A stretch of DNA of 64,000 nucleotides from Rostratula benghalensis (Eukaryota > Chordata > Aves > Charadriiformes > Rostratulidae). Positions 59,519 to 64,000 of the stretch are shown piece by piece. Within the stretch, counting starts at the first letter, position 1; the number at the start of each line of letters is the position of its first letter. Both the position numbers and the translations under genes were made by a program. The stretch spans positions 1,785,472 to 1,849,471 of the forward strand of contig VXAI01000049.1 in assembly GCA_013399305.1 (NCBI GenBank), given 5' to 3'. The notes under the pieces were generated by a model, which saw only the letters and a program-made list of their open reading frames with translations, searched no databases and was not told the origin of the DNA.

Positions 59519-62500
59519 CTACAATGAAGAAAACACAAGAAAAAAAGGGGGGAAAAAACTGAAAAAAAAAAAAAAAAAGAAAAAATGAAATCAGGAACTA
59601 TAGCTAGTCTTAAGTAAAACAACAGAAAATCATTTAGAACTGTGACCAGCCACACTCCTCCTACAGAGTAAAAATAGTTCAGCAAAATCTGAGATAGTAA
59701 ACATAGTCTTGAAACAGCCACAGTACTGCTGATCGCAGACATACCCACTTCTACTTGTTACTACTGTGCATTTCCTCTCCTCTACTTCCTTGAAGCAAGA
59801 GGTTATGGAAAAAGTATAAAGAAATGCAGAACACATAAGTGAAATGAAAACAATACCTTAATTTCAGGTGAACAGGAACAAATATCCTGCTCAAGTTTAC
59901 AAACAGTATTTTATGGAAGCTTTCTACTGTGAAGGTTTTTCCCCATGTTTAGTGACTACTTTTTTCTCACAAACTGTACTGTATCTGTCATGCTATGTAA
60001 CACTTTGATTTAGTGAAGTAGGAAATGGTGTCAATGCAATAAAGCAACAGCAAATGGAAAATTTAGTCATTTATAACAGCCATTTCTTTAAATAATAAAA
60101 ATGGAAAATTCCAGTAAGCAATAAACATTGTCTGAAAAACAAACTGCACCAGTACTGCAACATGCAATTCTGAAGAAAAACCTGGATACTTTTCATCATT
60201 TAAGAAAGATAATTAATTTCAATGAAGTAGGAAAAATGTAACTTTAAGTTATTAAAATACCCCAGAAGAAAATACTGTAGTTGCAAACATCATCCTAAGA
60301 ACTATAATAAACAATCAATGAACTAAACAAAAACAATTCAAAGTATTTCACTGCACACAGTTGCAGATAGGAAAGTAAAATACACATAGGTATGTATGTT
60401 TACAGTTCGGATGACATTGGATACATGAAGAAAGATCTGCAGTACCTAATTCTAGCAGGAATTGTTCTTCTAAACATAACAGAAAGGGGTAGCATACAAG
60501 TTAAGAATAGTCATGCAAATTTTCCTGTCAGTAATCCCTGATGCCAGCATTGAAATACTCTGTTAAAGGAGGATCTCAGTGATTACTTAGGGACTTCAGT
60601 AAATAAAAAGCAAATACTCTTTGTCCTTGTGCTTCCTCTTGCTACCCTATTTCTCCAGATCTCTTCCCTGTTGGCATTCAAGTACAGAAAATCTATTGCT
60701 ATTTCTCCTACTCAGAGTGATCCCAGCTTCAGAAGCTATCAGAAAGCAATGCAATCCAGCAGTACTGTAATTATTTTCATCATCTGTTTTTAAACAAAAA
60801 GAGTATTCAACAAAACTCTTTCCCCCAATGAAAAGTAGTAACAACCACAGAGGACCTGAAATTTATGTAAACCTGCATCTTTTGGTCAGGAGGAATTCAC
60901 ACATCCCTGAGCCTCCCAGGAAGGCTGTCGTTCATTCAGCCATTCAACCCAATACAACAGGCACCTGGTGTCCACAGGTGTTACATGTGGGTGTCAATGT
61001 CACTGTCACACTCTGACACCACTGCTACAGCAGCTCACAGGAATGATGTGGTTTAAAGCCTTTCCATCTGTAAAGTATTTAACATCTGAGAAACAGAATC
61101 TGGACAGTTCCAGACCTCACTGAGATAAAGTCTGTACTGTCAATCTGTTTTCAAGTTAAAAAATGGACTTTTTTTTTTTTCATTTTTATTTGGGCTTTAA
61201 TGTTTGTTGATGATTAAAAAAAGCAGTCTGCTATCAGTATCAGACTGAAGTAGTAATGTTTTATACAGCAACAGATGAAGAACACAACTGGATCTTTCCC
61301 CTCGCCAAGAAACATAATTAACTGACCGTTAGTTTTAATAAGTCTACTCAGATATTAAAATAGAGTTCCATCCAAGCTCTCTCTAGTTCCCTCCCCTTAC
61401 TTTTTCCAGACACTGGGAAAAGAATAGATTCTGTCTTGGTCTTCATAGCTCCATTGTACATTCTCAGCTTTCAAAGGCTGATGCACTTACTTAACTTTCC
61501 TTTTTGCCAGCCATTCCACAAAGTTACAAACAAGTAACTCTGACATCACAGGGATCATGACCTTTCCTATTTCACTTTTAGAAATAATCCACTTTAATAA
61601 GTATGTACAAAACCAATATATTAACAAGATATAATAACAATATATCAACAGTTAACAAGTCTGTTCAAGAGCTTTAGAAAAAGGTAATTTTTAACCTTTA
61701 TTCAAATAATTATTTATCATATCTATTTTTTCAATAAGCATGCTGTGCTTGCAGGTCCATTGCTGCAGTATTACATAATTTTCACACGTTTAGTAGTGAA
61801 GAATTCAGTGTGAAAACATGCTAACAGCTGCACTGAGATTATATAAAGATTAACTTTACATTGTTCGTGCTCAATCTTTCAAAGTTCTCATCATCCACAG
61901 AAATTAAACATCCAAATAAAGTACCAAAAGGTTTTCCATTATAAAGTTCACTACCACTATATAAAATGCCTTCCTCTAAAAACTACTCTACCGCCACTGT
62001 CCCCTGCCAAAGAATTTAAGAAAATATACAGCTCTAAAAACCAAACCCCCTTCTTTTAGAATAATAATAATAATAAGTTAGCATTTTAAGGGCACAGAAA
62101 AGCTTGCTACAAAGCATGTTAAGTTCTGGCAATAAATGAGAAATATAGATATGTACATCACTGAATTAAACATACTTTTTTACAGACATTTTCTATGGAA
62201 TTTATTACTCTGTGAGTAAAGTTATTTGCTGAACCAACAGCACGCACATATCAGACTAAGGCCAGAATAAACTATTTAACCTCAGTAAAAATTAACCTGG
62301 GTACTAAACAAATTATGCTTGCCAACTGTTACTGTGCACACCACACCAGTGACTACAAAACTCCAGGCATCCCACAGAGTACCTGACCATCACCATGGAC
62401 GTTTAGGTGTCAGAGCCTGTTCAATTGTGTTCTTCTACTCTGTACTGAATTATTTCCATGGTCAAAGGACTTTGGGAAGCAACATGCAAATCAGTTATGA

Positions 62501-63795
62501 CTGCAACAATACATAATTTGAAAAAAAATATTAAAAACCTGTTAGAGGTAGGCCACAGTAACACATCTAACTTCAAAGCTTCCCTAACTTCCTTCTTTTC
62601 CCCTGTCTTTGAGTCACTATTGTCACTACAGAGACATCTCATCATAGAAGTTTGTGCTGAAATACGAGAACTTTGTTTCTACCATGCAGTAGACTGGGAT
62701 GAACTATACAGAGATGTCTGAATCAGCTATCAGGTTTCAACATGAACACACAAGTCTGTAGCTCTGATTCAGAGTGTGAAATGTGTACAGTTTCTCACAG
62801 AACTTGCACTTTAAAAACCAAGTTTTAAACAGCTGAGATGCAAAGTTATGTTCTTCAGCAGTCCAAAAATAATTTTCAAGGGAAAGATTAAAAATAGGAG
62901 CAAGTAAATTTAATTGCAGCTCCACGTACGCTTATATGACTGAAATACAAGCTGTGAGTGGAAATAATATAAATCTTTCCTTCAAAATAGCACCTGAAAT
63001 ACTGTCTGATACAAGTAAGATCACACGGGTAACATCATTTCTAAAAGAAAATGCAGCTGAAAAACTCCACTAAATTTTGTTCAGTGTTTTAAACGTAATG
63101 CAAATGTTTTACTTCAGAGGAAGAACAGAAATTATTATCTACTCTCAGAATCCTGTGGCATTACGAGATCTGGCAAGTATTCACCACTGCACCACACCGC
63201 TGCTCTGCGGACAGCCCTTCTGTCAACGTGAAACACAAGCCCTCTCTCTACAGGGAAACGCGTACAGTGGAGATTCTGTTTCACCGCCAGGGCTGTATCT
63301 GTCGATCACCTGCGAGGCAGGAGCTGACGCACGCTGTACCTGCGCGTCACACGGCTGGGTGCAAACATAAGGTTTGGAGAAAAATTATCTCCCCCCCACC
63401 GCCCCCTTCCAGTTTTGAGAATTTCTCCACTCTCGGGGCGGTTAGCCGCAGGGCAGAGAAGGAAAGCCCCGAAACACTTTCTTAAGTCGGAGCAACGTTT
63501 CGATGGGAAAGGCACAGCGGTTCCCAAGCTGAGCGCTCCAGCACAGCCCCGCCGGCCACTACCACCGCCCCCGCCCCGCCCCTGGGCCTCGCCCCGCCGC
63601 CCGGCCCCACCACCGCAGGGGCGGCCTGGCCCGCAGCGATGGCCGCGCCTCCGCCACAGGGCCGACGGCGGTGGAAGCGGCCGGGGAAGGCGGCTTGGGC
63701 TGACGGGGCCGGGCCGGGCCGCACCGCGCAGCCGCCTCACCCCTACCTGACAGCGCCGAGGAACGTCCCGCAGAAGCGCTCGGCCCCTCGCTCAC
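59519..63795 (-). other. CYLD intron 1 (5' UTR intron)
   Basis: About 4.3 kb. It holds an A-rich run (59559-59586), an AAT microsatellite (62061-62076) and POU octamers at 60513, 62484 and 63098. Human CYLD has extra non-coding exons here; none can be recognised by eye. Confidence 0.6.
63471..63480 (-). promoter_or_regulatory. NF-kB-like site in CpG island
   Basis: The minus strand reads GGGGCTTTCC, which fits GGGRNNYYCC. CYLD is known to be induced by NF-kB in mammals as feedback. The site would lie just inside intron 1 if the first exon ends near 63796. Confidence 0.35.
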
Positions 63796-63900
63796 CTCCT
63801 CATCTCCGGCCCCGGGCCTCGGCGCCCCGCCCACCGGTGGGGCTCTCTCGGCGCCGCCTCACGGCCCCGCGGCGCCCGGCGCAGCGGCCCAACCGCGGGG
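63796..63900 (-). other. CYLD: Candidate non-coding first exon of CYLD
   Basis: A strong donor on the minus strand, ATGAGGAG|GTGAGCG, falls at 63796/63795 inside the CpG island. A second one, TGTCAG|GTAGGG, is at 63747/63746. Either could end the first untranslated exon. The upstream end is arbitrary; no start site can be read from sequence. Confidence 0.4.
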
Positions 63901-63947
63901 CTCCCTGCTCCCTGCTCCCTCCTCCTCCTCCTCCTCCTCCTCCTCCT
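63900..63947. repeat. GCTCCCT x3 followed by (CCT)10
   Basis: Three exact 7-bp copies (63900-63920) run into ten CCT units (63918-63947). On the CYLD-coding strand this is (AGG)10 plus AGGGAGC repeats, at or just upstream of the putative first exon. Confidence 0.9.
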
Positions 63948-64000
63948 CACAGCCCAACGCTCCGCACGGCGAAACGCCCCCTGCTACCCCGGCGGGCCCG

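Larger units (their letters stand above)
63400..64000. promoter_or_regulatory. CpG island, CYLD promoter region
   Basis: GC content and CpG density rise sharply from about 63400 to the window end, in contrast to the AT-rich introns. GC boxes (GGGGCGGGG-type on the minus strand) cluster at 63566-63600. There is no convincing TATA box. It lies 4 kb upstream of the CYLD start codon on the right side for a minus-strand promoter. The island runs off the window, so its full size and any divergent gene are unknown. Confidence 0.8.

Noticed and set aside
63306..63834. Long overlapping frames on both strands in the CpG island
   Set aside because: GC-rich sequence is poor in stops; the frames are Pro/Ala/Arg/Gly-rich low complexity and conflict with each other.

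Overview
The window is a piece of vertebrate nuclear genome, most likely from a bird. Three truncated LINE elements have the sequence of avian-type CR1, including the typical 3'-end block at 2127-2160 and 16256-16300. The single protein-coding gene is split into many short exons joined by GT-AG introns. Base composition is AT-rich, apart from a CpG island at the right edge. The species cannot be told from the sequence alone.

Right part, about 36.3-64 kb: this holds one complete gene on the minus strand, CYLD, the cylindromatosis deubiquitinase. Sixteen coding exons between 59364 (ATG) and 39265 (stop) could be placed by hand. All phases agree, all introns are GT-AG, and the joined reading frame is 2865 nt (954 codons plus stop), against 956 residues for the long human form as I remember it. 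The exons encode three CAP-Gly modules, a linker with serine and TRAF2-binding motifs, and a USP-type catalytic domain (Cys599, His869) with an embedded B-box-like zinc module. The CpG island at about 63.4-64.0 kb is the likely promoter and first non-coding exon. It carries GC boxes, a (GGA)10 tract on the coding strand and an NF-kB-like site. Two AATAAA signals near 36.35 kb are a plausible 3' end.

Left part, about 1-36 kb: I found no believable protein-coding gene. This fits the large gene desert that separates CYLD from SALL1 in other vertebrates (synteny from general knowledge, not seen here). It holds two CR1 fragments, microsatellites, an 11-bp minisatellite and an isolated CpG-rich patch at 33.7 kb. 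Several AT-rich blocks are dense in homeodomain, POU-octamer and SOX-type words and look like candidate conserved regulatory elements. Conservation itself could not be tested.

The most striking unexplained signals are structural. They are a perfect 24-bp palindrome built from two opposed E-boxes (31070), a perfect 15-bp inverted repeat (14468), an 11-bp hairpin (19188), a mirrored pair of GGATTA-like sites (28373), and an apparent excess of the POU octamer across the window. Within CYLD, the points worth checking are a 13-codon upstream ORF, a NAGNAG tandem acceptor at the last exon and a drifted TRAF2 motif. I see no sign of a new multi-gene system.
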